Positions 44,319-52,806 of a DNA stretch of 64,000 bases are shown here, one piece after another. The notes beneath the pieces are model-generated. The model was not told the origin of the DNA and did no database searches. It saw nothing but the letters and a program-made list of their open reading frames with translations. The position numbers and the translations under genes were made by a program. The number at the start of each line of letters is the position of its first letter. The stretch's first letter is position 1. The DNA is taken from the NCBI GenBank assembly GCA_964435595.1, contig CAYSZV010000007.1, positions 1 through 64,000 of the forward strand, read 5' to 3'. This DNA comes from Izemoplasma sp964435595 (GTDB lineage: Bacteria > Bacillota_I > Bacilli_A > Izemoplasmatales > Izemoplasmataceae).

Positions 44319-44366
44319 ATATCTTTAGATATTATTTGTCCTTGATAAAGGGCAAATATTTTATTT
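44319..44366 (+). terminator. expression-platform terminator of the TPP riboswitch
   Basis: A small hairpin, AATATC/GATATT, is followed by ATTTGTCCTT / AAGGGCAAAT and a T-rich tract ending just before the RBS. Ligand-bound RNA would favour this terminator, so regulation is probably transcriptional. Confidence 0.7.
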
Positions 44367-44378
44367 AAGGAGACTTGT

Positions 44379-44927
44379 ATGAATAGAACAAGAGTTTTAG
44401 TTGAAGTTGCTATTTTAGTAGCAATGGCATTTGTGTTAGAATTTACCTTTAGTTTTCTACCAAAGATGCCACAAGGTGGGCGTGTTGGAATTAGCATGTT
44501 ACCACTTGTTGTGATTGCATGGAGACATGGAGTCGTTCAAGGTTGGATAGGTGGAATTGTATTTGGTCTTCTAAATCTAATGCTTGATGGTGTATTGTAT
44601 CACTGGGGATCGTTTTTCCTCGATTATACTGTTGCGTTTGGGCTTGTGGGAATGACTGGATTCTTTAGACCAATGTTTAAAGATAATGTTGTAGTTTTCA
44701 GTTTAGCGATTATTGTAGCTTATATATTACGTTTTGTTAGTACAGTATTGAGTGGTGTTTTATTATTTGGTGAATATGCTCCCGCTGGAGAAAGTGTTTG
44801 GGTATACTCAATCGTTTACAATACTACATATTTGCTACCAGCATTAATATTAACGACAATTGTTGGAATTCCGATTTATTATGTACTAAAAAGCATTGAT
44901 AGCGACAGTGTAAAAGAAATCTATTAA
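44379..44927 (+). CDS. thiT: thiamine transporter ThiT (ECF S component)
   Basis: ThiT is the substrate-binding membrane subunit that works with the shared ECF ATPase module. The 182-aa protein has six helices and the ThiT features LPKMPQGGRVGISMLPL, the LNLMLDG segment and the WVYSIVYNTTYLLP helix that contributes thiamine-binding aromatics. RBS AAGGAGA precedes the ATG. It is controlled by the TPP switch and closed by its own terminator. Confidence 0.95.
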   Translation: MNRTRVLVEVAILVAMAFVLEFTFSFLPKMPQGGRVGISMLPLVVIAWRHGVVQGWIGGIVFGLLNLMLDGVLYHWGSFFLDYTVAFGLVGMTGFFRPMFKDNVVVFSLAIIVAYILRFVSTVLSGVLLFGEYAPAGESVWVYSIVYNTTYLLPALILTTIVGIPIYYVLKSIDSDSVKEIY

Positions 44928-44953
44928 AGAGCGAAATATTCGCTCTTTTTTTT
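44926..44953 (+). terminator. thiT terminator
   Basis: AAAGAGCGAA / TTCGCTCTTT with an ATA loop and long T run. Confidence 0.85.
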
Positions 44954-45039
44954 GCGAAACGGATATTTCCTTTGATTTGTCCTTTATCATAGTATAAATA
45001 TGTAATATAATAGTATTAGTAATAAAGGAGATGATAATT

Positions 45040-46467
45040 TTGAAAGTATTATTTGTTGGTGGAGAAGCAAGTCCCTTTTCAAAAACAGGTGGATTAGGTG
45101 ACGTGTTAGGATCATTACCAAAAGCATTGGTGCAAGAAGGGATTGATGCGAGAGTAGTTGTTCCAAAACACAAAATTACAAAAGACAAGTTTCAAAAGGA
45201 AATGGAATTCTTAACTAGTTACCGTGTGCAAGTTGCGTACAAAGAAGAATATGCCGGAATTGAAACAATGGTATATGAAGGGGTTACCTTCTATTTCATC
45301 GATAATGAGTATTATTTCGGCTATAGAGATACATTGTATGGGCATTATGATGATGGAGAACGTTACGGATTTTTCAATGATGCAGTCTTAAAAATGCTAG
45401 AAGCGATTGATTTTTATCCCGATGTATTACACCTCAATGACTGGCAAACAGGACTCATTCCATTGATGCTTCGTCAAAATTATGCACAAAAGAAGGAATA
45501 TCAAAACATAAAAACAATATTTACGATTCATAATATCGCTTATCAAGGTGTCTTCAGTAAAGATTTGTTAGAATACTTGAATGTCTCTTATGAAAATGAT
45601 TTAGAATTTGCTAATAGTATCAATTTCTTAAAAACTGGAATCCAGACATCAGATTTCATTTCAACCGTATCTGAAACATATGCAAATGAAATTCTATATG
45701 ATTATTTCAGTTTCCGTATGAATACAGTCTTAGAAACAAGAAAAGATGATCTTTATGGAATCGTAAACGGAATTGATTACGAACAATTCAATCCTAAAAC
45801 AGATCAAAGTATTGAACTGAATTATGGACTTCATAATTACTTAAAAGGAAAAGCTGTAAACAAAGCATATTTGCGTAACTTCTTTGCAATGAAGCATACA
45901 GATGTACCAGTAATTGGTATGGTTTCACGTCTTACTGAAGCAAAAGGATTTGACATCATCAAAATTATTATTGAAGATTTAATCAAGCAAAAAAAACTTC
46001 AAATAGTTTTACTTGGTAGTGGAGATCCAGATATCGAACAATACTACGAGAACTTAAAACAAACCTATCCAGATGATATTGGTGTATACATTGGCTATAA
46101 CGATGATATGGCAAGAAACATCTATGCTGGTAGTGACTTATTCTTAATGCCTTCCCGATTCGAACCTTGTGGATTGGCACAATTAATTAGTTTAAAATAT
46201 GGTACCTTACCTGTTGTTAGAAAAACGGGTGGACTTAGAGATACCATCATCTCTTATAACAAGTTTACTGGTGAAGGAAATGGATTTGGATTTGAGAACT
46301 TTGATGCTGGAGACTTATTACATGCTCTCCATGAAGCAATTGATGTTTACAACAATAAGCCAGCTTGGAAAAGATTAGTAAGAAGAGCGATGCAAGAGGA
46401 TTTCTCTTGGAAAGTCTCTGCATTAAAATATATCGATCTATACAATAAATTGAAGGGAGTATCATAA
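45040..46467 (+). CDS. glgA: glycogen synthase (ADP-glucose type)
   Basis: GlgA extends alpha-1,4-glucan from ADP-glucose. The 475-aa GT5 protein shows the KTGGLGDVLGSLP nucleotide-binding loop, the HNIAYQG block and the catalytic PSRFEPCGLAQLISLKYGTLPVV region. The start is taken as TTG (LKVLFVGGEAS) because it is nine bases from GGAG and matches the family N-terminus; the ATG at 45031 touches the RBS. It overlaps glgC by one base. No glgB or glgP is in the window. Confidence 0.94.
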   Translation: MKVLFVGGEASPFSKTGGLGDVLGSLPKALVQEGIDARVVVPKHKITKDKFQKEMEFLTSYRVQVAYKEEYAGIETMVYEGVTFYFIDNEYYFGYRDTLYGHYDDGERYGFFNDAVLKMLEAIDFYPDVLHLNDWQTGLIPLMLRQNYAQKKEYQNIKTIFTIHNIAYQGVFSKDLLEYLNVSYENDLEFANSINFLKTGIQTSDFISTVSETYANEILYDYFSFRMNTVLETRKDDLYGIVNGIDYEQFNPKTDQSIELNYGLHNYLKGKAVNKAYLRNFFAMKHTDVPVIGMVSRLTEAKGFDIIKIIIEDLIKQKKLQIVLLGSGDPDIEQYYENLKQTYPDDIGVYIGYNDDMARNIYAGSDLFLMPSRFEPCGLAQLISLKYGTLPVVRKTGGLRDTIISYNKFTGEGNGFGFENFDAGDLLHALHEAIDVYNNKPAWKRLVRRAMQEDFSWKVSALKYIDLYNKLKGVS

Positions 46468-47693
46468 TGAAAACATTGGCATTAATTTTAGCAGGAGGAC
46501 GAGGAAGTAGACTAGACATCCTCAGTGAAAACAGAGTAAAGCCCGCTGTTCCATTCGCCGGAAAATTCAGAATTGTTGACTTTACGATTAGTAATTGTAC
46601 CAATAGTGGAATCTTTGATATTGCAATTTTAACACAATATTTACCCCTATCTTTAAATGAACATATTGGTCTAGGTAGACCGTGGGATCTCGATAGAAGA
46701 GATTCCAGCATTACCTTGTTGCAACCACATAAAGAGTGGTATTCAGGAACAGCGGATGCTGTATTGCAAAACATAGAATACATCAAAAGGAAAAAGCCAT
46801 CACATGTGATTATTCTTTCTGGAGATCACATTTATAAAATGGATTACAAAAAAATGATTGATTACCATATGCAAACAGGAGCTGGATTAACCATTGCCGT
46901 TCAACCTGTTCCATGGGAAGATGCTCATCGTTTCGGACTCCTTTATACAGATGATGACAATAAAATCACTGAGTTTAAAGAAAAGCCAAAAAATCCTGAA
47001 AGCAATCTAGCTTCAATGGGTATTTATGTCTTTGATACAGATGTATTACTAAATGCAATCACGACTGTAAAAGATCCAAATTTAGATTTTGGAAAGCACA
47101 TTATCCCTTACCTACTTGAAACAAGTAACTTATATGCCTATGTATTTGAGGATTATTGGAAAGATGTAGGAACATATGATTCATACTTAGAAGCAAGTAT
47201 CGAATTAACAAGAACAGTCGATAAGATTACTTTAGATATGTATGACAGAAACTGGAAAATTTATACCAAATCAGAAGAAATGCCAGCAGTGAAAGTTGGT
47301 AGTAAAGCGAAGATTACTCAAGCCTTAATCTCAAATGGTACGATTGTTGCTGGTAATGTAACAAGAAGTGTACTAAGCCCTGGAGTAATTATTCATCCCG
47401 AAGCTACTGTAATCAATTCTGTTATCTTAAATGATACAGAAGTTATGCCTGGTTGTTATATTGAGAACGCGATTATTGATAAGCGTTGTAAAATCATGCC
47501 TAACGTTGTCATAGGAGATGGAGATGATTACACAGCAAACAAAGAAGTGCCACACATATTATCAAGTGGAATCAACGTTTTAGGTGTAGGAACAGTTGTC
47601 CCTGAAGGAACAACAATCACGAGAAATTGCCGTATCTTTAGTAGTGGTGAATTCAAAGACAAAAAAATTACCGCAGGTAGTACATTAAAATAA
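46467..47693 (+). CDS. glgC: glucose-1-phosphate adenylyltransferase
   Basis: GlgC makes ADP-glucose, the donor for GlgA. The 408-aa protein has LILAGGRGSRLDILSENRVKPAVPFAGK, the GTADAVLQN motif, GDHIYKMDY and a C-terminal left-handed helix region. There is a single glgC rather than the glgC-glgD pair usual in Bacillus. It is translationally coupled to glgA (TAATG). Confidence 0.93.
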   Translation: MKTLALILAGGRGSRLDILSENRVKPAVPFAGKFRIVDFTISNCTNSGIFDIAILTQYLPLSLNEHIGLGRPWDLDRRDSSITLLQPHKEWYSGTADAVLQNIEYIKRKKPSHVIILSGDHIYKMDYKKMIDYHMQTGAGLTIAVQPVPWEDAHRFGLLYTDDDNKITEFKEKPKNPESNLASMGIYVFDTDVLLNAITTVKDPNLDFGKHIIPYLLETSNLYAYVFEDYWKDVGTYDSYLEASIELTRTVDKITLDMYDRNWKIYTKSEEMPAVKVGSKAKITQALISNGTIVAGNVTRSVLSPGVIIHPEATVINSVILNDTEVMPGCYIENAIIDKRCKIMPNVVIGDGDDYTANKEVPHILSSGINVLGVGTVVPEGTTITRNCRIFSSGEFKDKKITAGSTLK

Positions 47694-47727
47694 AAAATAT
47701 GACACATTCAATCAGGGAGACAACATT

Positions 47728-48741
47728 ATGAAAATCAAACGAAAACTCCCTCCAGGAACATTAATTTACACTGGAGATGCAACGATGGAGACTAAAATTA
47801 CACATTTTCAATACAATATTCATGAATTTATTCAAGTTGATGATATTTTTAGTAGTTCGAAAGAACATGTTGACTTAATTACGATTGAAGGACTGTCTAA
47901 TGTTGATAAAATCCAAGAATTTTGTAAAGGCTATAATATTGATCGCCTTGTAATTGAGGATATTTTAAATCCCAATCAACGAAATAAGTTTGAATCATTT
48001 GATGATCACGTGTTTATCGTCTTAAAATATCATACGATTCATAAAAATGATATTCGATTCCAAACAATCAGTATGATTCTATTCAAAGAAGGACTTTTTC
48101 TCTTTACTGAAGAAAAAAACCCATTTGTTGAGGAACTAAAAAAACGATATGAGAATCAACAAGCTATGTTATCATCTAATGATGAGGATTATTTGTTTTA
48201 TGCGCTGTATGACATGATTATTGATGAATACATCAATCTTATATCAGAACTCTATACACAAATCGAAGAAGTTGAAATAACGATTCTAGATAATCAAAAT
48301 TCAACAGAGAAGAAACTCTATCAAACACACAAAAACATTGTGAATGTTAAAAACATATTAAAAAGAATGTATGAGAATGTAAAGCCACTTAAAATTAACT
48401 CTTTGGACATTATTTCCTCAGATTTAGGAAAGTATTTTGTTGACTTAGATGATCATATGGTAAATATGTTAGATAAAATAAGCAACTCAATTGAATCAAT
48501 TAATACATTGTTTACGCTTCATTCAGCGAATTTGTCAAATAAGATGAATACGATTATGAAAACATTAACGATTCTAAGTGTTATCTTTATCCCTTTATCA
48601 TTTCTAGCTGGAGTGTTTGGAATGAACTTTGTTAATTTTGATTTCATTCACTATGAAAGTGGAATTTATATTTTTTGGGGACTATGTCTATTAATCGTTG
48701 CTGCAATGATTGTTTACTTTAAAAGATTAAAATGGTTTTAA
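47728..48741 (+). CDS. corA: CorA-family magnesium/divalent cation channel
   Basis: The 337-aa protein has the long cytoplasmic alpha/beta and helical funnel part. Two C-terminal helices follow, with the selectivity motif GMN in FGMNFVNF after helix 1, and a basic KRLKWF end. RBS GGGAGA lies before the ATG. It follows glgC by 34 bp without a clear terminator between, so read-through is possible. Confidence 0.95.
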   Translation: MKIKRKLPPGTLIYTGDATMETKITHFQYNIHEFIQVDDIFSSSKEHVDLITIEGLSNVDKIQEFCKGYNIDRLVIEDILNPNQRNKFESFDDHVFIVLKYHTIHKNDIRFQTISMILFKEGLFLFTEEKNPFVEELKKRYENQQAMLSSNDEDYLFYALYDMIIDEYINLISELYTQIEEVEITILDNQNSTEKKLYQTHKNIVNVKNILKRMYENVKPLKINSLDIISSDLGKYFVDLDDHMVNMLDKISNSIESINTLFTLHSANLSNKMNTIMKTLTILSVIFIPLSFLAGVFGMNFVNFDFIHYESGIYIFWGLCLLIVAAMIVYFKRLKWF

Positions 48742-48770
48742 AAAGAAGGTGAATTTACCTTCTTTTTTTT
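48741..48770 (+). terminator. corA terminator
   Basis: AAAAGAAGGT / ACCTTCTTTT with a GAATTT loop and further T residues. Confidence 0.85.
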
Positions 48771-48845
48771 GGAAACATTTATCGTACTATTATTATATTA
48801 TTATTATATTAAATAATATTATATATATAGGAGATTTTATCAAAC

Positions 48846-48867
48846 AAAAAAAGGCTCACGCCTTTTT
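48846..48867 (-). terminator. recU terminator
   Basis: On the minus strand, AAAAAGGC / GCCTTTTT with a GTGA loop overlaps the recU stop. Upstream on the plus strand (48780-48830) is an AT-only run with ATT repeats and an orphan AGGAGA; no gene follows it. Confidence 0.8.
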
Positions 48868-49431
48868 GATTATTTCATCAACTATTTTCAAGTAATCTAC
48901 ACGAGGTGCAACACTCTCTTTTACAAGATGTCCACATACTTGTAATTCTGTATAAGAGATTGATTTTCGTCCGGATGATGAACGAATGAAGAATTCTTCT
49001 AGATAGTTTGTTTCTAATAAATAAATTTCATCTTTTGCTTTAAAGAAGAGTAAAAGAAAACTAATTCCACCATGATCCTTGATGTTAATAAGATGTTCAA
49101 TTTGATGGGTATGGATATTGGAAAGAGGAAAAGAAGTCTTATTCATCGTTTCTTTCGCTTCGAAATCAATATAAAAACCATTGTATATACCATTATAGTC
49201 TGTTGTAGAAGGAACTTTGTAGTATGCTTCTTTGATGACAGCCCCTGCTCTAGAGGGATAATCTACTTTTACTATCTGAATAGGAATCGGTTTTTTATGA
49301 ATATTGGCGATATTGTTTGATACATAATAGTCGTTGGATTCATTGATCATGCTTTCAAAAGACATTCCACGATTGGAATGACCTACTTTAGCACGGGTGA
49401 ATGTTCCTTTTTTATTTGGGTAATTTACCAT
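48856..49431 (-). CDS. recU: Holliday junction resolvase RecU
   Basis: RecU cuts Holliday junctions and replaces RuvC in Bacillota. The 191-aa protein has NRGMSFESMINESNDYY, the catalytic block YNGFYIDFEAKET and HQIEHLINIKDHGGISFLLLFF. The ATG (MVNYPNKKG) has AGGAG eight bases upstream. The frame ends in TGA. It explains why ruvA and ruvB are found without ruvC here. Confidence 0.95.
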   Translation of the reverse strand: MVNYPNKKGTFTRAKVGHSNRGMSFESMINESNDYYVSNNIANIHKKPIPIQIVKVDYPSRAGAVIKEAYYKVPSTTDYNGIYNGFYIDFEAKETMNKTSFPLSNIHTHQIEHLINIKDHGGISFLLLFFKAKDEIYLLETNYLEEFFIRSSSGRKSISYTELQVCGHLVKESVAPRVDYLKIVDEIIKKA

Positions 49432-49542
49432 AGTTATCGCTCCTTTCTTCCAATATATCATATTTTTGTTTTCTTGAATACACTTTCATATTGAAAAATT
49501 CCGTAAAATAATACACTATTGTATATGTATGTTTATATATTG

Positions 49543-49551
49543 TGATATAAT
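49543..49551 (+). promoter_or_regulatory. extended -10 promoter of the RNase J gene
   Basis: TGATATAAT lies 23 bp before the ATG at 49574; no clear -35. Confidence 0.5.
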
Positions 49552-49573
49552 TAGTATCGAGGAGGTGCGAGTA

Positions 49574-51253
49574 ATGAGTACAATTCAATTTTTCGCCCTT
49601 GGTGGCCTAGGTGAAAACGGTAAAAATATGTATTGTTTGGAAGTTGAGAATAAATTATTTATTTTAGATGCAGGACTCAAGTACCCAAGCACAGAACTCT
49701 TTGGAGTTGATAGTATTATACCGGATTTTACCTATTTGGAAGAAAACAAAGAGAAAATAGTAGGACTTTTTTTAAGTCATGGGCACGAAGATCATATCGG
49801 CGCAGTACCACGATTATTAAAAGCACTCGATAAACTACCAATTTATGGTAGCAATTTTACATTAGAAATTTTAAAAGATACTTTAAAAGATCAGGATATG
49901 GATGAAACATGTTGTCAGTTTAATATTGTAGACAGTAGTAAAATACTACGTTTTGGAGACATTACTGTAGAGTTTTACCGTGTGACACATTCAATTCCTG
50001 AAAGTTTAGGAATCGCGATTACAACAAAAGATGGAGTGATTGTCTATGCTCCTGATTATAACTTTGATCAAAATGTTGATAATATTTATAAAACTGAATT
50101 TACTAAGTTAGCTGAAATTGCTGGTAAGAATGTATTAGCACTTTTAACGGAGAGTTTAGGTGCAGAACGTGATGGATATACACATAGTTCAACATCATTA
50201 GATCATGCCTTAAATCAAGCATTTTCAAATGCCGAAAGTAGAATTATTGTTTCTGCCTTCTCTACTGATTTATTGCGTATTCAAAAGATTATTGATGTTG
50301 CCCTTGATTACAATAGAAAGATTGCAATTATCGGTAGAAAGACCCAAAGAACAATCGATATCGCAGTAACAATGGGGTATTTAAAGATTCCAGAAGGATC
50401 GTTGGCAACCCTTAAATTTATTGATGATAAAAACAAAAATGAATTAGAAGATGCCATTGTATTGGTAGCAGGAGATCGTCATGAACCATTTTATATGTTA
50501 CAAAGAATGGTAAAAAAACTAGATCGATTGATTCATATCAACAAAGAAGACACAATCATCTTAATGACACCACCAGTACCTGGAACTGAAAAAATAGCTG
50601 CAAGAACATTAGACATCTTATATCGATTTGATACAAATGTTGTAAAAATCAGCAAATCAGAATTACCTCCATCTCATGCAAGTAGTGAAGATATCAAGCT
50701 CTTAATCAATATCTTGAATCCAAAATACATTGTTCCGGTCATTGGTGAATATCGTCATCAATATGCTTTAAGAGAACTATGCGAGCAATTAGGATATGAG
50801 AAAGATAAGGTTGTCATGTTGGATAACGGAACAATCTTTGAAATGAAGAACGGGACACGTACTAACACCAAAAACAAGGTAGACCATGGTGAAATCTTTG
50901 TTGATGGTATCTTAGATGGTGATGTGTCTGATGTTGTATTACGAGATCGTGAATTATTAAGTGAAGACGGTGTGTTACTGATTATCGCAAACATAGATGC
51001 TAGAAGAAGAGTAATCTTATCAGAGCCAGAAATCGTATCACGTGGTTTTGTATACATGAAAGAAAATGAAGAACTAATTGAACAAGTAAGAGAGATTTTC
51101 TTAGAATCAAGCAAGAGAATATTTAAAAATAAATACGTCGATTGGCGTAAATATAAAGATGATGTCAAAGATTCTGTCAGTAAATTCTTGTACAAAGAAA
51201 TTAGTAGACGACCAATTATCATCCCTGTACTGGTAGATACACAAATAAAGTAG
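49574..51253 (+). CDS. rnj: ribonuclease J
   Basis: RNase J is a metallo-beta-lactamase/beta-CASP 5'-exo and endonuclease for mRNA decay and rRNA processing. The 559-aa protein has the zinc motif HGHEDH at 69-74, the later H (VTHSIPES), the APDYNFD motif and the C-terminal dimerisation domain (DVVLRDRELLSEDG). The start is the ATG behind GGAGGTGCG. The J1/J2 identity cannot be decided from one copy. Confidence 0.95.
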   Translation: MSTIQFFALGGLGENGKNMYCLEVENKLFILDAGLKYPSTELFGVDSIIPDFTYLEENKEKIVGLFLSHGHEDHIGAVPRLLKALDKLPIYGSNFTLEILKDTLKDQDMDETCCQFNIVDSSKILRFGDITVEFYRVTHSIPESLGIAITTKDGVIVYAPDYNFDQNVDNIYKTEFTKLAEIAGKNVLALLTESLGAERDGYTHSSTSLDHALNQAFSNAESRIIVSAFSTDLLRIQKIIDVALDYNRKIAIIGRKTQRTIDIAVTMGYLKIPEGSLATLKFIDDKNKNELEDAIVLVAGDRHEPFYMLQRMVKKLDRLIHINKEDTIILMTPPVPGTEKIAARTLDILYRFDTNVVKISKSELPPSHASSEDIKLLINILNPKYIVPVIGEYRHQYALRELCEQLGYEKDKVVMLDNGTIFEMKNGTRTNTKNKVDHGEIFVDGILDGDVSDVVLRDRELLSEDGVLLIIANIDARRRVILSEPEIVSRGFVYMKENEELIEQVREIFLESSKRIFKNKYVDWRKYKDDVKDSVSKFLYKEISRRPIIIPVLVDTQIK

Positions 51254-51272
51254 GATTTTCCTACTTTTTTTT
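51247..51272 (+). terminator. RNase J terminator
   Basis: AAAGTAGGA / TCCTACTTT with a TTT loop and T8, overlapping the stop. Confidence 0.85.
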
Positions 51273-51298
51273 GTATAATAAAGTGAAGGAGTGATTTG

Positions 51299-52039
51299 AT
51301 GCATATCGTTATAACAGGTGGAACAAGAGGAATTGGTCATGGTCTTGTTAAGGAGTTTCTAAAAGAAGGCCACAAAGTCACATTTAGTGGGACAAGCACA
51401 AATAGTGTTGAAAAAGGATCGAAGGACTTAAATGGTCATTATTTGGGTCTTGTTTGTGATGTCAGACACAAGACTCAACTCAAAGATTTAATGAAACAAG
51501 CAAAAGCACAATTTGGAAACATTGATGTTTGGATTAACAATGCTGGTGTCGATCAAGATCGCCTAACAGTAGCTGAATTAAGTGAAGAAGAAATCAAACG
51601 CGTTATCGATGTCAATGTAACTGGAATGATATTGGGAACCAGTGTTGCCTTATCTGCGATGAAAGAACAAGGATATGGTCGAATTTATAATATGGAGGGA
51701 CTCGGAAGCAACAATATGGTCATCCAAAAAACCTTGATTTATGGAAGTAGCAAACGCCTTCTAACCTATTTTTCTAAAGCATGCAACAAAGAACTCAAGG
51801 ATTACCCAAACATCTTTGTCGGACGTACACAGCCAGGTATGGTCTTTACAGATCTATTACTTCATGACATGGGTGAAGCTGGAATGAAGGTTGCTCGCAT
51901 TATGGGAAACAAAGTAGAAGATGTAGCAAGATATTTTGTTCCAAGAATCATCAAGAAAAAGAAATATATTCGTTTCCCAAGTTATAGTAGAGCAATCCCT
52001 AGACTCTTTACTGCACCATTTAAAAAAAGAGAAATATAA
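51299..52039 (+). CDS. SDR-family oxidoreductase (246 aa), similar in motif to NYC1/NOL reductases
   Basis: This Rossmann-fold SDR has the cofactor loop TGGTRGIGHG, WINNAGVDQD and the catalytic YGSSK. The catalytic-serine region reads NMEGLGSNN, like the NMDGAGS segment of plant chlorophyll b reductases and their bacterial relatives, so a hydride transfer on a carbonyl or formyl group is expected but the substrate is unknown. AAGGAG lies seven bases before the ATG. It is not followed by a clear terminator. Confidence 0.85.
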   Translation: MHIVITGGTRGIGHGLVKEFLKEGHKVTFSGTSTNSVEKGSKDLNGHYLGLVCDVRHKTQLKDLMKQAKAQFGNIDVWINNAGVDQDRLTVAELSEEEIKRVIDVNVTGMILGTSVALSAMKEQGYGRIYNMEGLGSNNMVIQKTLIYGSSKRLLTYFSKACNKELKDYPNIFVGRTQPGMVFTDLLLHDMGEAGMKVARIMGNKVEDVARYFVPRIIKKKKYIRFPSYSRAIPRLFTAPFKKREI

Positions 52040-52115
52040 GTCTCCCTATTGTTTGACTTATTATATTGTAATATATTATTATTAATAAGAGCATATGCAC
52101 GAAAGGAGTGATTTT

Positions 52116-52793
52116 GTGAGTACAAGAATCAAACGATACGCAAGAAGACTGAGTGGTAAGCGTTCATTCAAACCTGCTGGAATCCCAGTTTCTCAACTCA
52201 AGACAGTACATATGAACTTAGATGAGTTTGAAGCATTGCGCCTTGTTGATTATGAAGGATTCAGTCAGATTGAAGCAAGTGAAGAAATGCAAATCAGTCG
52301 TGCAACTGTCCAACGTCTACTTGCCAAGGCACGAAAAAAGACAGTAGATGCCGTCTTACATAATCACATACTAGAAGTGAACAATGAAATTACCAATATC
52401 AAACTCAAAGGGGAAAACAAATACGATATCGCTTCAAAAAATCATAAGACAATTGCATTCCCAACAAGCGATAAAGTAACAATTGATTCTCATTTTGGTC
52501 GTGCAAGTAGTTTTGCGCTGTATACAGTAGACAATCACGAAATCAAACAGATTGTCCATCTGATTCCCCCACCACATGCTCCTGGTGTCATCCCAAAATT
52601 CTTAAAAGAACACAAGGTAGATGTAGTCATTACAAAAAATATGGGGGCAAAAGCAGTTACCCATTTCGCAGAGAGTAATATTGATATCATTTTAGGTGCA
52701 TCTGGAAGAATCGATGTCAACCTAAATGAATATCTAGCTGGATTCTTAAGTTCAACAGAAAAATCATGTATTAGAAAAGAGAAATCGTTATGA
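52116..52793 (+). CDS. DUF134 helix-turn-helix plus FeMo-cofactor-biosynthesis-like domain protein
   Basis: The start is GTG behind AAAGGAG, giving 225 aa. Residues 1-90 are a DUF134 domain, a sigma-region-4-like HTH (GFSQIEASEEMQISRATVQRLLAKAR). Residues about 115-215 match the Nitro_FeMo-Co/NifX-like fold (DSHFGRASSFALYTV, HAPGVIPKFL, GAKAVTHF). No nitrogenase genes are present. Proteins of this class probably sense or carry metal or Fe-S clusters; a regulator is the likely role. It converges with rarA over a shared terminator. Confidence 0.85.
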   Translation: MSTRIKRYARRLSGKRSFKPAGIPVSQLKTVHMNLDEFEALRLVDYEGFSQIEASEEMQISRATVQRLLAKARKKTVDAVLHNHILEVNNEITNIKLKGENKYDIASKNHKTIAFPTSDKVTIDSHFGRASSFALYTVDNHEIKQIVHLIPPPHAPGVIPKFLKEHKVDVVITKNMGAKAVTHFAESNIDIILGASGRIDVNLNEYLAGFLSSTEKSCIRKEKSL

Positions 52794-52806
52794 TTTCTCT
52801 TTTTTT
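52775..52806. terminator. bidirectional terminator
   Basis: AAAAGAGAAATC / GATTTCTCTTTT with a GTTAT loop covers the stops of both convergent genes. Confidence 0.85.
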
